From NCBI GenBank assembly GCA_035235625.1, contig CP141149.1, positions 3,691,001 through 3,755,000 on the forward strand: a stretch of DNA of 64,000 nucleotides, read 5' to 3'. Position 1 is the first letter of the stretch; each line of letters begins with the position of its first letter. The notes beneath the pieces were generated by a model that saw nothing but the letters and a program-made list of their open reading frames with translations, searched no databases and was not told the origin of the DNA. Below are positions 22,061-34,029 of the stretch, piece after piece. The translations under genes and the position numbers were made by a program. The DNA comes from Saururus chinensis (Eukaryota > Streptophyta > Magnoliopsida > Piperales > Saururaceae).

Positions 22061-22744
22061 AATGGAGTCAGCGCCTTATGCACAGGCTATTGGCAGCTTA
22101 ATGTATGCCATGACCTGTACTCGACCTGATTTGAGCTATGTTGTAGGGGTCTTGAGTAAGATACTAGGCAAGCCCAGGTATGGCTCACTAGCAAGCAGTG
22201 AAGCGAGTTTTTAGGTACCTCCTGGGAACCAAAGGTATGAAACTCACCTATCAGGCTGAGGAACTGTCATTGGCTGGGTATAGTGATTCAGACTATGCTG
22301 GGGAACCAAATGACAGAAAATCCACTGCTGGTTATGCCATCATGTTTAGAGGCAGTGCTATAGCTTGGGCTAGTAAGAAGCAAAAGAACGTAGCAAAGTC
22401 AACCATGGAAGCTGAATTTTATGCATGTAGTTTAGCAGCTTCAGAAGCAGTGGGGATTAAAGACTTTCTAGCCAGGCTTAGGCTAGAGAGCTGGGTTGAT
22501 TCTCCTTGTCCAGATGTTTTGTGATAATCTGGCTACTGTGTCGACACTTAAAAATGGAGAAATCAGCGCTAGAGGTAAACACATTGAAGTAAATTACTAC
22601 TTTGTGTTTGAAATGCTACAAAAAGGAAAGTTGGTAGTAAACCACCTTCCTACTTCTGAGATGTTGGCAGATCCATTAAGTAAGGCTTTAACAACAGATC
22701 ACTTTGTACGTCATGTTCATAGTATAGGACTTCGACAGGGCTAG
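22061..22744 (+). pseudogene. copia-A RNase H and connection domain
   Basis: The region from SAPYAQAIGSLMYAMTCTRP runs in the second frame to about 22170, then the original frame returns at KRVFRYLLGT (TGG to TAG in HWQ). RNase H motifs are GYSDSDYAGEPNDRKSTAGY, WASKKQKNVAKSTMEAEFYA and, after a +1 frameshift near 22505, FCDNLATVSTLKNGEISARGKHIEV and TSEMLADPLSKAL. The natural stop is TAG at 22742. Gag-pol totals about 1320 codons, normal for the family. Confidence 0.9.
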
Positions 22745-22848
22745 GGCGCCAGGTCTTGTAGAGTTCAATATGGACATTTCTGCCTACAGGTTAGACTAAG
22801 ACAGAACTAGGTGCACAAGTTGTTGTCTCATTCGTGGGCACTTCACCC

Positions 22849-22858
22849 AAGTGGGGGA
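22849..22858 (+). promoter_or_regulatory. copia-A polypurine tract
   Basis: AAGTGGGGGA lies immediately before the 3' LTR, the standard primer position for plus-strand synthesis. Confidence 0.9.
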
Positions 22859-23561
22859 TGTTGGGATGTGGGCTCCGTACCCAGTTAAACTGGGAAGATG
22901 GTTCCGGTTTGAGAGATACGTGAATAGGAGGGAATTTTGTGGGCCCAATACTAATTGAAATAGGATAATTATGTGGGCTAAGGTAGTTATAAAACAAAAC
23001 CATCTGTTCATTATGGGAACATGACGAAAATCAGAAATTGGGCTGGCTTTGTTTTCTCTCCCGTGACGAAAAACAAAAAAAAAACTCTTGGCTTTTGTTC
23101 TTCTCTCCCATTCAAAAAGTGCAGAGAAAAAATTGTCTTCGCTTCTCCAATGAGAACAAGTGTAGACAAGAAAATTTTCTCTCCTGTGGTGTGTGGTGAT
23201 CAAGCCCTATCCCAAGCTAATAATTCCTAGCGAATTAGCAAGAGGAAGGAGGGCTTTCTCTCTTGACTTTCAAGAGAAGGATTCATCACGAGAGGTAATT
23301 CTAATTCCCCATTATTATACTTGATATAACTAAGAGGTCGTACAGGGTGATTACCATGTCCTTGGGGATCAGCCCCTAAAGCTTAGTAGTATTTAATCTT
23401 TGCTTTATTTTATATTAATTTAAAGTAATCTGAATTTACTACTGCTTATATGTGTTTATGTGTATATGCATGTAATTTGATTGAGAGGGACACAAAGGTG
23501 ATATTTTTGCACATCCACAAGGCCGGGCTCAACCACGAAGCTTCCATTGCGCCACCCAACA
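22859..23561 (+). repeat. copia-A 3' LTR
   Basis: 703 bp, the same length as the 5' LTR, starting TGTTGGGATG and ending CACCCAACA. It differs from it at about 48 positions with no indels by my hand count. The TATA box is conserved at 22988-22994. AGTTA follows at 23562-23566. Confidence 0.95.
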
Positions 23562-23701
23562 AGTTAGTTAGATGACCACCTAAGTTAATGACAATGGATA
23601 TATATTCCAACCACAAAATCATTACTGCCTCAGGAACATGTGCATGAAATTACTGTAATGCTACAGTCAACGCAAAATGTTTGTAAAGATCATTTCCTCA
23701 C

Positions 23702-24239
23702 CGGTACCAATTGATCAGGTATGCCAAGTCGAGATTGTTCATTTGCCAAGAGGTTGCACAATATGCTCCCGTTGATTGGCAACATTGTCTCTCTGTCCCA
23801 AAGTAGAAACAAATATTCAGATACATTCAAATACAAAAGAGTAGATGCAACCAATAAGTCTAGCAAATGAGAGAGAGGGAATGCATCTGAAGGTTGAAGG
23901 TCAAAGCTTATTCTCTCTATTTCATCATCAATCTGTAAAAAACCACCAAAATTAGCTTAGTTCCATCCACCAGTACAGGTTTGTTTGACACTACATTAAG
24001 GAAGAAAGTATGTGCCTTTGCAATGTATAGTTGAGCATAATATGCCTCATTAACTTTTTTGTAACTCGAACTAGTTGTACCTGAAAAAACCAGATCCAGA
24101 GTACAACAATATTTAGGTACAAAATAACCAGTTGTAAAGAAAATATGAAAATTTCATTACTTCTTTAATGTGATGGACTTACAACATATCCCATCTTCTC
24201 ACTCGTGTCCTTTACAATTTGATACAGTGTTGGCCTAGT
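23702..24239 (-). pseudogene. Unidentified gene fragment, two or three minus-strand exons
   Basis: On the minus strand, a 57-bp exon (24239-24183, 19 codons, TRPTLYQIVKDTSEKMGYV) has an ACTACAG acceptor and a GTAAGT donor. A 231-bp exon (23932-23702, 77 codons without a stop, IDDEIERISFDLQPSD… to …SRLGIPDQLVP) has a TTTACAG acceptor and a GTGAGG donor. Both are phase 0, which is unlikely by chance. Between them 24080-24010 follows a TTTTTTCAG acceptor (KKVNEAYYAQLYIAKAH in one frame), but its frame and donor are unclear. The 77-residue exon is leucine-rich. I do not recognise the family. It may be a host gene fragment or a downstream gene of the adjacent minus-strand CACTA. Confidence 0.4.
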
Positions 24240-24241
24240 CT

Positions 24242-24330
24242 GTAGTGATATTTCACAATACACATTAGTTAGAGCAAACAAAGTTTGTAGTGATATTTCA
24301 CAAAACACATTATTTAGAGCAAACAAATAT
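24242..24330. repeat. Tandem duplication of 45 bp (two copies)
   Basis: GTAGTGATATTTCACAA(T/A)ACACATTA(G/T)TTAGAGCAAACAAA occurs twice in a row. The first copy contains the CTACAG acceptor (minus strand) of the exon at 24183-24239. Confidence 0.75.
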
Positions 24331-25074
<744 letters not shown>

Positions 25075-25199
25075 ACTTGTCATCACTTTTCCATTTAGAA
25101 GTCTACCTCAGTTGTCGCCACCCTATATAATAAGCAAAAGTAATTTAAGTGTCATATTGTTTCAACTTAAAATAAAGCAATAAAATTATAATCACCAAA

Positions 25200-26574
25200 G
25201 TTGGAAATAAAATTTTCAATTACATAAGTATGATGTATATCTTGTCCCATGTAAAATTGCATAAACTCCATCATTTGTTCCATTCTTGCTTCTAATTGTT
25301 TGAATCTTTCTTTGTTCTCGGATGACTTTTCCTGTTATTGTTGGACTTGATTTTTGTACCGGGTAGCCTCTTCCTCAAGTTCTACAATCCTATCCTTCAT
25401 TGTGCTATACTCAGCACTTGAGGAGCTCTTCCCATTACTAGATGACCCCAACAAACTAGTGGGAGTAGGGCAAACACCATAGTCACGAATTCGACCCGGT
25501 CTCTTTGGTCCCATTACCTTAGAATATGCATTATTTAATGATGGAAATGGTGTACGGTAATCCATACAATTTTTCTTTACTAAGATATGTCATATATATA
25601 GAGAATTCAAACAATTAAATTTTCTATAGGTATAATTGATGAATTGTACTAAAGGAACATGGCTAACTTATCATAGCATTCTCTGTCTCTCCATTTCCAC
25701 ATGAACCATCTTTATGTTTATGAGTCTTAAAAAATAGCTCTAATTGAGATGGTTCAACACCCGTTTCACTTTTTATTTGCTAAAAAATAAGTAAATAACT
25801 CACAATTTCCAGAAAACATAAATACACTAAAATTTTCTAAATGTATCGAATATATGTACCTCCTCATAGCCAATTTGTCGAAAGCTTTTAGTCCCAGCTG
25901 TATGGACTATTTTTTGCATAGAACAATGTCACTTATTATATGCACACAATTCCTGCATAATATATGTGTAAATCTAAAAAGTTATGAAAAAAATAAGTAT
26001 TCTATTATATGTACCTTAATATTTTGACTTTTCCATAAATTAATTAGTGATCTCCACTATGCAATAAAAGCACCTTCACCTTCAAGAGGTGGTACGTGAT
26101 TTTGTACCGCTTCAGTGCATACATCAAAATATATCTTTTTTAATTCACATTAGAAATTGCTTCATTTCTTCTCAATTGATTTTGGTGTTACACTTTTTGC
26201 TACCTCATCAATATTAAATGTATCCCGAAGATGGTTCAAATAGAAATTTCATTATAGTATAAATAAAATGTAATAAATAATAAGATCCCAAAGTTTGGTT
26301 AATTACCTTAAGATGGTTCCATGCCTCTATCCTTTTTTTGGCACATGTACTGGCAATCTTCCACATTTAGCGAGAATAATCGCCCATCTCTAGCTAGTAT
26401 TCCTAGATAATTGCTGAATATACATGCCTTTTCTTCGTATATTTGTCCATCAAATGAGACATCTAACTTTGGTACATTACGTTGTGTTACTTTTGAGCAC
26501 TTTGTTTTACCTCTTCTTTTCTTCCTTGCTACCTCTGCAACATTGTCATGTGTTGGTTCTTGTTTGACATCCAT
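25200..26574 (-). pseudogene. CACTA accessory transposase gene (Transposase_24 / Ptta-En-Spm type), several exons
   Basis: Minus-strand exons in order. 26574-26308 starts MDVKQEPTHDNVAEV and contains the conserved KLDVSFDGQIYEE…FSNYLGILARDGRLFSLNVED block of plant Ptta/En/Spm proteins. 26222-26016 reads HLRDTFNIDEVAKSV…VPPLEGEGAFIA, with stops where Trp or Gln would stand. Pieces near 25950-25860 (KIVHTAGTKSFRQIGYEE) and 25785-25675 (SETGVEPSQLELFFKTHK) follow. The last exon, 25568-about 25200, has MDYRTPFPSLNNAYSKVMG, a coiled coil (DRIVELEEEATRYKNQV) and one stop, then EQMMEFMQFYMGQ. Such proteins bind CACTA subterminal repeats alongside the TNP2 transposase encoded just upstream. Exon borders are approximate. 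Confidence 0.65.
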
Positions 26575-26581
26575 CTTTTTA

Positions 26582-26640
26582 AAAAATTAATATATATATA
26601 CATATATATACATACATATATATATATACATGCATATAGT
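26582..26640. repeat. TA/TACATA simple repeat
   Basis: Low-complexity TATATACATA tract just upstream of the start codon of the accessory transposase. A similar tract occurs at 28240-28275. Confidence 0.8.
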
Positions 26641-26758
26641 AATAACTTAAAGTTAATTACAATGGTAAAAAAATTATTAAACACTAAACACACAACATAA
26701 ATTACTAACACAAAAAATCTAAGGAAGAAATGAAAAGAGGCAAAAAAAATAATTGTCT

Positions 26759-26985
26759 TAAAGCAAAAACAATATTAACTCAAATAAATCTAATTCATTA
26801 GTGTTCCCATTATGCAATGAAACAAACAATGGTAATCACCCTCTTTTGCACTTGAATAAAAAAATACTATAAAAAAGCAAACACAATCTTAACATAAATA
26901 AATCTAATTCATTAGTGTTCCTATGGTGCAATGAAACAAGCAATGCTAATCACCCTATCCTACACTTAAATCTGAATCGCTATCA
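26759..26985. repeat. Tandem duplication, about 114-bp unit
   Basis: AAAGCAAA(A/C)ACAAT(A/C)TTAAC…AATAAATCTAATTCATTAGTGTTCC…CAATGAAACAA(A/G)CAATG(G/C)TAATCACCCT occurs twice, starting near 26759 and 26874. It lies between the TNP2 stop region and the accessory gene. Confidence 0.75.
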
Positions 26986-29952
26986 TCTTCTTCATCAGTC
27001 AAAATGGATGGAGGAGTAGGTTGAATGCCTAACATTTCCAAATCTGAATGTACAGTTGGATCCTTCTGAATTTAACCTCAACCAATTGACAACATCATCA
27101 TCAACATTAACATTACTTGGTTCCTGTTAGCCATCTGTCTCATCTAAAGGCACTTCTAACACTTCTTTGATAGTCACAATTAGTTTATCTTTTGGCTTAG
27201 TCTTTACAACAATATACCACTCTGGGTCACATGGATCTTGCACATAGAAAACTTGCTTTGCTTGAGATGCCAACACATAGGGTTCCTCAATCACTCCACG
27301 GCCACTAAACATCAATCTTGTACAATTTACAAGAGTAAAACCATGAATATCAGGCTTAATTCCTCTACCTTGTGCTCTTATATCTATCTACCCAATCACA
27401 CCTGAACAACACAAACTTCAGGTAATCAGCATAATTTAATTCAATTATGTCAGTTAAGCGACCATAATAAGTTATTGGAGCTAAAATCGGGGATTTGTCC
27501 CTAGAACTTGCATAGCTTGTTATCTCCGCTATGACTGCCACACCACTATTTTGGGTCTTAACCCTCCTATCTCTATCAAAGGTACAAAACTTATATCCCA
27601 TCATAGTGGTGCAAGTAGTTATTTGCTTTGCCATAGAGCTTGGGCACCGTACAAGTAATTCAATTTCTTACGAAATCACAATATTTGATTTTACTTGATC
27701 ATCAACCTATACAAAATAAGCAATTATAAAAAACCTTAATAATGCAAATTTTATATAAACAATTTGTTAGAATCAGATGTTCCCATATATTACCTCATCC
27801 TTGAACCAATTGTTGATTGTTCATTGTGCATTTTCGTATTTAACGGGGTGTTACCTTGCGATGTAGTAGACGAAGGTCTTGTTCATGTTGTCTACAATTA
27901 ACGAATGGTGTCATTGATGAAACCAAAAATTGAGTACATATAAAATCAATTTAGAAGCTAAGAAGTGCTTACGTTATAAATGGTGCAACTATCTCGCTAG
28001 TGAACAACACATAATAATGTGCTTGCTCCTACTCAATATGGCTTAGGTAGAACACAATACCACCCACATCATCAATCCCATCTTGATTCCTTGTTTCGTC
28101 ATTTTTGTCATGAAAATATCTTGAACAAAATGTGAGACACTCTTCAGCAATGTATCTTTCAGCAATGGGCCTTTCTAGTTGAGCTCTATTACGAATATAT
28201 GATTTAAAGTAGACAAGTACCTGTAATATCCACAATTATATATACATACATATATATATATATATATATGTAATAGTGCATGTATAAGTAGTTTTTAATA
28301 TTCTTTTAAAAATATCATTATATAAAACATACCTTTCAATGGGATACATCCATTGATAATGAACTGGTCCACCAAGCATTGCCTCACAGGCTAAATGTAT
28401 GGGTAAGTGCACCATAACATCAAAAAATGTAGGTGGGAAAATGCGCTTTAAATGACAAAGGATTATGCGAATGTGATCATGGAGCCATTTTAAATCCTCA
28501 TATTTGCATTCCTTAGAGCATAAGTCACGAAAGAAGTTACTTAGTTCGATCAACACGTACACTACATTTTTTGGCAATGTCCTACAGATAGCTAGAGGGA
28601 GGAATTGTTGCATTATAACATGTGAATTTTACATTCTTGTATATTAACACACCTCCCTATGTTGGATGAGTAACCATAGGGGACCTTCATGTTCTTCAAT
28701 ACTTTACAAAACATCAGTTTCTCAGTCTTGCTCATAAAATAGCATGCAGGTGTTAAATAAGATGATATTTTATCTTCATGCCATTGTGGAAAAGTTCTTT
28801 CCTCCCTGCCAATTCTTGTAAATCAAGGCGTGCAATTAAAGTGTCCTTTATCTTCTTTGCATCATTCAATAAAGTCCCAATTATATTATCACACACATTT
28901 TTCTCTATGTGCATAACATCCAAGTTATGTCTAAGGAGATTATGCTCCCAATATGGCAATTCAAAAAACACACTCTTCTTCCTCCAATTCAATTGGATGT
29001 GTTCATCTATTTGCCTTGTGCTAGTTGGGTTCCCAAGTTGTATCCCATATTTAAAGGTATGGGAAATGCTTGTTAATTTATGCAAGATATTCTATCCAGT
29101 TAGTGGAATTGGAGCTAATCTATGCTCTATAGTATCATCAAAAGAATTTTTGCTTATAAAACTTATGATTAGTAGGTAAAAACCGATGATGACCCATATA
29201 ACAACACTTCCTACTATGGCACAAATATTGACTACATGTGTCTTCTGACATGAAGGACATGCCAACTTTCCTTTAGTGCTGCAACCAAACAATATAGCAT
29301 ATGCTGGAAAGTCACTGATTTCCCAAAGCAAAGTTGCATGTAATTTGAAGGTTTTGTTCTTTGAGGCATTATATGTATCAACCCCAAATTCTCACAATTC
29401 ATGTAGCTCTTCTATCAGTGGTTGCAAGTATACATCGATGTTATTTCCTGGCTCATTCGGCCCTGCATTAAGCAATGACAATATGAAGCTTGACAACTTC
29501 ATGCACAACCATGGAGATAAGTTATACAGAATCAATATCATTGGCCATGTGTTATGCATAGTACTTGTTGTCTTAAATGTGCTAAAACCATCACTCGCTA
29601 ACCCAAGTCTAACATTTCACCGGTTTGCAGCAAAAGTTGGATACATATTATAAAAATGTTTCCAGGCCTTGGAATCTACTTGATGATGCATGATCCCATC
29701 TCTCTTATGGTCCTCATCATGCCATCTCATATTATTTGCAATTCTAGATGTATTATATAACCTTTTCAGCCTAGTAATTAGTGGAAAGTGACAAAGAATC
29801 TTTACTCGAATCTTCTTTTCAGTCCCTTCTAAATTATCACTAATCACCTTCCATCTTGACAACTTACAATGATCATATGATTTCTTGTCAATATTATCTT
29901 TCGAATATAGCATACAAGCATTGGGGCATGCATGAATTTTGTTCTCTCCCAT
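26986..29952 (-). pseudogene. CACTA TNP2-type transposase (Transposase_21, DUF4218, DUF4216), 5' end missing
   Basis: TNP2/TNPD cuts and joins CACTA elements. Minus-strand order: 29952-29617 KIHACPNACMLYSKD, KLSRWKVISDN, FPLITRLKRLYN, MRWHDEDHKRDGIMHH (N-terminal Transposase_21). Then VRLGLASDGFSTF (about 29610), IEELHEL, ATLLWEISDFPAYAILFG and KLACPSC (29331-29250), followed by HNLLRHNLDVMHIEKNVCDN (about 28950-28900). DUF4218 lies at 28613-28330 (LPKNVVYVLIELSNFFRDLC, FPPTFFDVMVHLPIHLA, GPVHYQWMYPIERY) and continues at 28235-28140. DUF4216 lies at 27634-27127 (GYKFCTFDRDRRVKTQNSG, VFYVQDPCDPEWYIV). Several stops and frameshifts occur, so it is non-functional. The usual first 100-odd residues are absent because MULE sequence joins at 29953. 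Confidence 0.9.
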
Positions 29953-32549
29953 TACTGCAGTACAAGTATTGCAATAGTGACCATATTGTTTGCACTTACG
30001 ATATTGTACTCTCCTTTTTTTTCACCTTGATAGAGTATCTGCTTCTTCTTTATCCATCCTAGTCGTGCCTTCTCCTTGGGAGGCCTCAACTTAAGGCTCT
30101 TCACATCTTCAGGAGTCTCCCATATTTTATGTTTGAGGACCGAATATACTCCTTTGCTATAGATTTGCCTATAAGTTTCAATTGTGTAGAACGGGGAGCA
30201 ATAGTCAACTTAATTTAGTCTTTAGTGGCCACAAGCCGCCAACGCATGTTCACAAGGCAACTCCATTTGCTGAAACTTTTCACATGTACAAGTCTTTGCT
30301 GGAAGGTCAACTTGATCATTACCTCTTTCAGACGTAGTTAGGACCTCATGGCCACTTATGGAATAACACATCATACCTCTTGCTGCTTCATTACACTTCT
30401 GAATCTTGCTTTCGACATATTTAGTCAAGTAGCCCTTCCAATTTTGTGCTTCCAATCCACGCTTGTACCACATCTCTTGAGCCTTGAAACGGATGGCCTC
30501 AATGATCATAACAATGGGGAAGTGTCGCTACTCCTTAATCATTCCATTGAAGACTTCACATGGGTTGGATGTGAGAATGTTATACCTGGGCGATGGAAAG
30601 TAAGCACTAACCCACTTTGCCTTATCAATCTCTGTTAACTATTTGTGGGCCTCGGGGTTTTTCTCCTTAATGATAGTCATTTCTTCCATAAATGTCTCCA
30701 CCGTAAATACTTTTGCCGCCCTAAAGAAGTTATTGTGCAAACCTCTATCTTTAAAATGTGCATACATGTTCTGAGATATGTGAAATACACAATATCCATG
30801 TGTGGCATATGGAAACATTTGAGCGACTTTGTGATGTGATTGCTCTATGCTGTTCAAAAATTATCACTAGGCCCTCCAAATGATCATGCTAGGTTTCCTA
30901 ATGTGCAAGGACCCAGCCCCATGCATCATTATTCTCTCCTTGTTCGATAGCATAAGTAATTGGGTATATATGGTTCTAATTATCCAAAGTAGATATCACA
31001 AACAAAGTCCCTTTGTACCTTCCTTTCAAGAATGTGCCGTCTATACATATAACCATTCACATGTACTTCTTGAAGTTCTCCATGGCTGCTCCAAAGGAAA
31101 CAAAGCATCTCTCAAAGGTCATATCTATTGTGTTGTACTAGAGAGCAGTTGAGGTGCTTGAATTTTCCTTCTCCAACTCATATAAATAGGCAACCAATTT
31201 GGTATATGATGACTCATAGGATCCTCTTAACTTGTTAAATGCTGCAACCTTCAACCTATATGCTTTTGAATAATTCATCTTCACTACATATTCCAAATCA
31301 ACTTCAACTTCAATATCCTTTAGAGTATAAGCAACACGTTGCCTAAGGCATTTCACGACTGATGCAGCAATAATACCTGCTTTTGCTTATTTGTGATCTC
31401 CTCCAAAGATTGGTTTCCCACATTTATGAACATTGTTCATAGCCTTCACTTTGAAGATACTACAACTATTGGTTATTGTAGCATGCAACCTCTACGGACA
31501 TCCCGACACATTGCACACAACTATGAATTGAGATTTATTTGAATATAATATACCTTGAACACAAAGTTGTTGTGCATATCATACTTATGTATATGTAGCT
31601 TCAGAGATTCCTTATCCCTAAACTCTTGGCCAAGTAAAACTACCTTCGGATTCTTAACATATTCAAACAAAGCAACCTCCTCATCAATGTTATGCTCATC
31701 ATTCACACACACCTCTACATCTAAGCTGGTCAAGCATTATATTTATATTGGTAATAGAATGAGGCAAATAGTTATAAGTTAGATGTAATAAGTTAAGTCA
31801 CAGCTTAATATATGAAATGACCCTGGATTATGTTTGGTGTCAGAGTTTTCCCAAAACAGCTACCTTTTGATGATGCTTTCGTCCTCCCACTATTATCTAC
31901 TTCATTTATGAGTGACATGGTGGCATTTGCTCTTGTTAGACCTTCATCATCCCTACATTTAACACCACAAAATTTGCAAATAGACAAATTTTCATGACAT
32001 GAAGTCATACTTCTTACCACTTTCTTTTAGCCATTTCATGGTTAGGCACATTAGTTAAATTCGGAGGCAGTCCACTTCCAACTTTCGTACTTTCGGTAGT
32101 CAAATTTAATCCATTTCTATCGTCAATGTCATCATCTCCTCCTACAATGTAGACATCCTCATCATAATCATGTCATTCAAATTTATCCTATTTAATGTCT
32201 TCCTCTTGATGCTCTTGCCATCCATCATAGATGACCTCTTCTTTATCAATGTTGTCCATTGTGTTGGGCACAAGTTCTTCATCATTAGCTCCTCCTCCAT
32301 CATTCCCTCCATTGTGTTGGCCACAATCTCTTAAATTTTTTATATGTTCACATCATCAACTTGAACCTGTGCAATGGGGACCTCTACTAGTTCTTCATCC
32401 AAATTAGATTGCATATATAAGTAAATAGGTGGGGCTTTATTTGCTTCCAACTCCCTGGCCTCACATAGTAAGTCATCTACTTTTGCATCGTCACTCAAAT
32501 CCACTGTACTCTTGTACAATATGTCCCCATCCGCCACCACAATTGACAA
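29953..32549 (-). pseudogene. Mutator-like (MULE/MuDR) transposase, decayed
   Basis: On the minus strand from 32549: DGDILYKSTVDLSDDAK (N-terminal acidic region), asparagine- and aspartate-rich linker, and VVLLGQEFRDKESLKLHIHKY at about 31645 (MuDR N-terminal DNA-binding part). KAMNNVHKCGKPIFGGDHK and SVVKCLRQRVAYTLKDI at 31450-31300 follow. Next is the DDE core: MVICIDGTFLKGRYKGTLF, YPITYAIEQGENNDAWGW (about 31050-30900), and HGYCVFHISQNMY (30800). Then the SWIM zinc finger CTCEKFQQMELPCEHALAA (30285-30230), PPKEKARLGW, and a terminal CX2C-type knuckle CKQYGHYCNTC (about 29990). Many stops occur. The last codons run directly into TNP2 at 29952. An extra segment at 32020-31805 (CKFCGVKCRDDEGLTR) is zinc-ribbon-like and of unclear origin. 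Confidence 0.85.
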
Positions 32550-32783
32550 TGGCTCATTGTTTTTTTACCTCACTCACTCCTACTTCCTTCACTTCTACCT
32601 TCGGGTTAACTTCATCCCCATGACTACTAGGGACTTTTGCATCAATATTCGACATATTTGACTTGTTAATCATCTACGTGAAGACATCAAATTTTGGATC
32701 ACATTCATGGAAGATAGGTAAAATTTGCACTTTTGTTATTATCAATGGGAGACCATTGTCCCTGGTCATTGCATGTATCACCA
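32550..32783. other. MULE 5' flank, no gene recognised
   Basis: Continues the MULE N-terminal region in decayed form on the minus strand; no terminal inverted repeat or 9-bp target duplication could be identified. Confidence 0.35.
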
Positions 32784-32975
32784 AAGGATAGGGCTGTCAA
32801 TGGGTAGGGTATGGGTTGGGTAAGGCTTTACCCATATCCATACCCGCTTCCAGAAATTTTATCCATAGCCTACCCATTACCCATTTCCACATTCATTATC
32901 CATATCCTACCCATTACCCATTAGCATTGGGTAAATAGGTGGGTAAATGGGCGCGTAACGGGTAAACGATCAACT
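32784..32975. repeat. ACCCAT/TGGGTA-rich terminal-repeat-like remnant, possibly from a hAT-type nonautonomous element
   Basis: GGATAGGGCTGTCAATGGGT opens a tract dense in TGGGTA and ACCCAT on both strands (TGGGTAGGGTATGGGTTGGG… CCTACCCATTACCCATT). The GGGCTGTCAATGGGT start resembles widespread plant hAT-like miniature elements. The opposite end (ACCCATTGACAGCCC) is not seen, so it is truncated or degenerate. Confidence 0.4.
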
Positions 32976-33487
32976 AATTAATAAACAAAAATAATAACAA
33001 TTATATATGTTAAAAGTCTATTCAAAGTACAAAAAAATCAACCTAATATAAATTTATAAGGACCTCACAATTCATATTAAAAAATAAAACATAATAAGAA
33101 TCTAACACCTTATATAAACTTAAATTATTAAAAAAATAAGACTCAAAGATGTTTGACTTATGTCACAATAGGTATTGGCGACGCCTAAGCTGATCAGTCA
33201 CTATTGACTTTTTGATATTCTGACAGTTTCTTAAGCATTTATATCAATTGATTTTTCCGTGGCAAGAGTTATCGGTGATGGATACTCCTCCTGTCATGAT
33301 TTAGGTTACTTTCACCAATGGTATCTTGACTATCACTGAAGCATTTACATCGAAGGCTTCACTCAGTCGTAAGAGCTATTTGCTATGGAGAATTATAGCC
33401 ATTGACAGACTTATCTATTGATTTTAAATTTTTTATTTTCTAAATGATATATATCTTCAAGATTATAACAACCACAAAACTGCATAC
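32976..33487. other. No gene recognised
   Basis: AT-rich to 33170, then mixed composition up to the inverted repeat at 33488. No coding signal that I can name. Confidence 0.35.
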
Positions 33488-34029
33488 AAGCTTGATCGGT
33501 CACTTAGCCCAGGAAAAAGATGTCTGCTTCTTCTTCTCCTGTAGGACTTCATTTTGCGGTGATTTTTCCTCCTCCTGGGTAGGTTCTTCTTCCTCATATT
33601 TTTGTTTTCCCTGTTTGCTTCCTCTTCTAGGCTACTTTCCTCCTAGTCTTCACATCTTCCAGCTCCGAAGACCTAGTAGTTTATTTCCCTTCCACGAAGT
33701 GGATTGGTTTAGGTTATTTTGGATAATGAAAAAGGTGTTATCCGATGAAAATGTTATTTTGGGTTGGTTATATCTTAGACATTAAGTAGTTTTTTCTAGT
33801 AAGATTTTCTGGGTAGTTGGAAAACTGGAAACTGGAAAATTGGAACACTAGATCATTAAAATACTGGAAAAGTGGAAAACTGGGTTACTGATATGATATG
33901 AGAAGAGTATGGAAATGGACATTAAAGGTTTATTGTGTGTTTGGGACATCCATTGGGATGCAAGTGGTAGGAAATATAATTTCAACAACGCAAAAAAAAA
34001 AACTAATGTAATCACCTTTCACGTTTTTT

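Larger units (their letters stand above)
17159..23561 (+). mobile_element. Full-length Ty1-copia LTR retrotransposon (copia-A), 6403 bp
   Basis: All landmarks are present in order: 5' LTR (17159-17861), initiator-Met primer-binding site, one gag-pol frame from 18784, polypurine tract (22849-22858), 3' LTR (22859-23561), and AGTTA duplications. Pol order is protease, integrase, reverse transcriptase, RNase H, which defines Ty1-copia. Gag-pol has six in-frame stops and three frameshifts, so the copy is defective. It is inserted in the C2 exon of the PLC piece. I counted about 48 substitutions and no indels between the 703-bp LTRs (about 6.8%). Confidence 0.95.

Noticed and set aside
32005..32020. 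Zinc-ribbon-like CKFCGVKC, considered as a hAT BED-finger gene
   Set aside because: The residues after it do not fit a BED finger, no hAT transposase core lies nearby, and it lies within the MULE N-terminal region.
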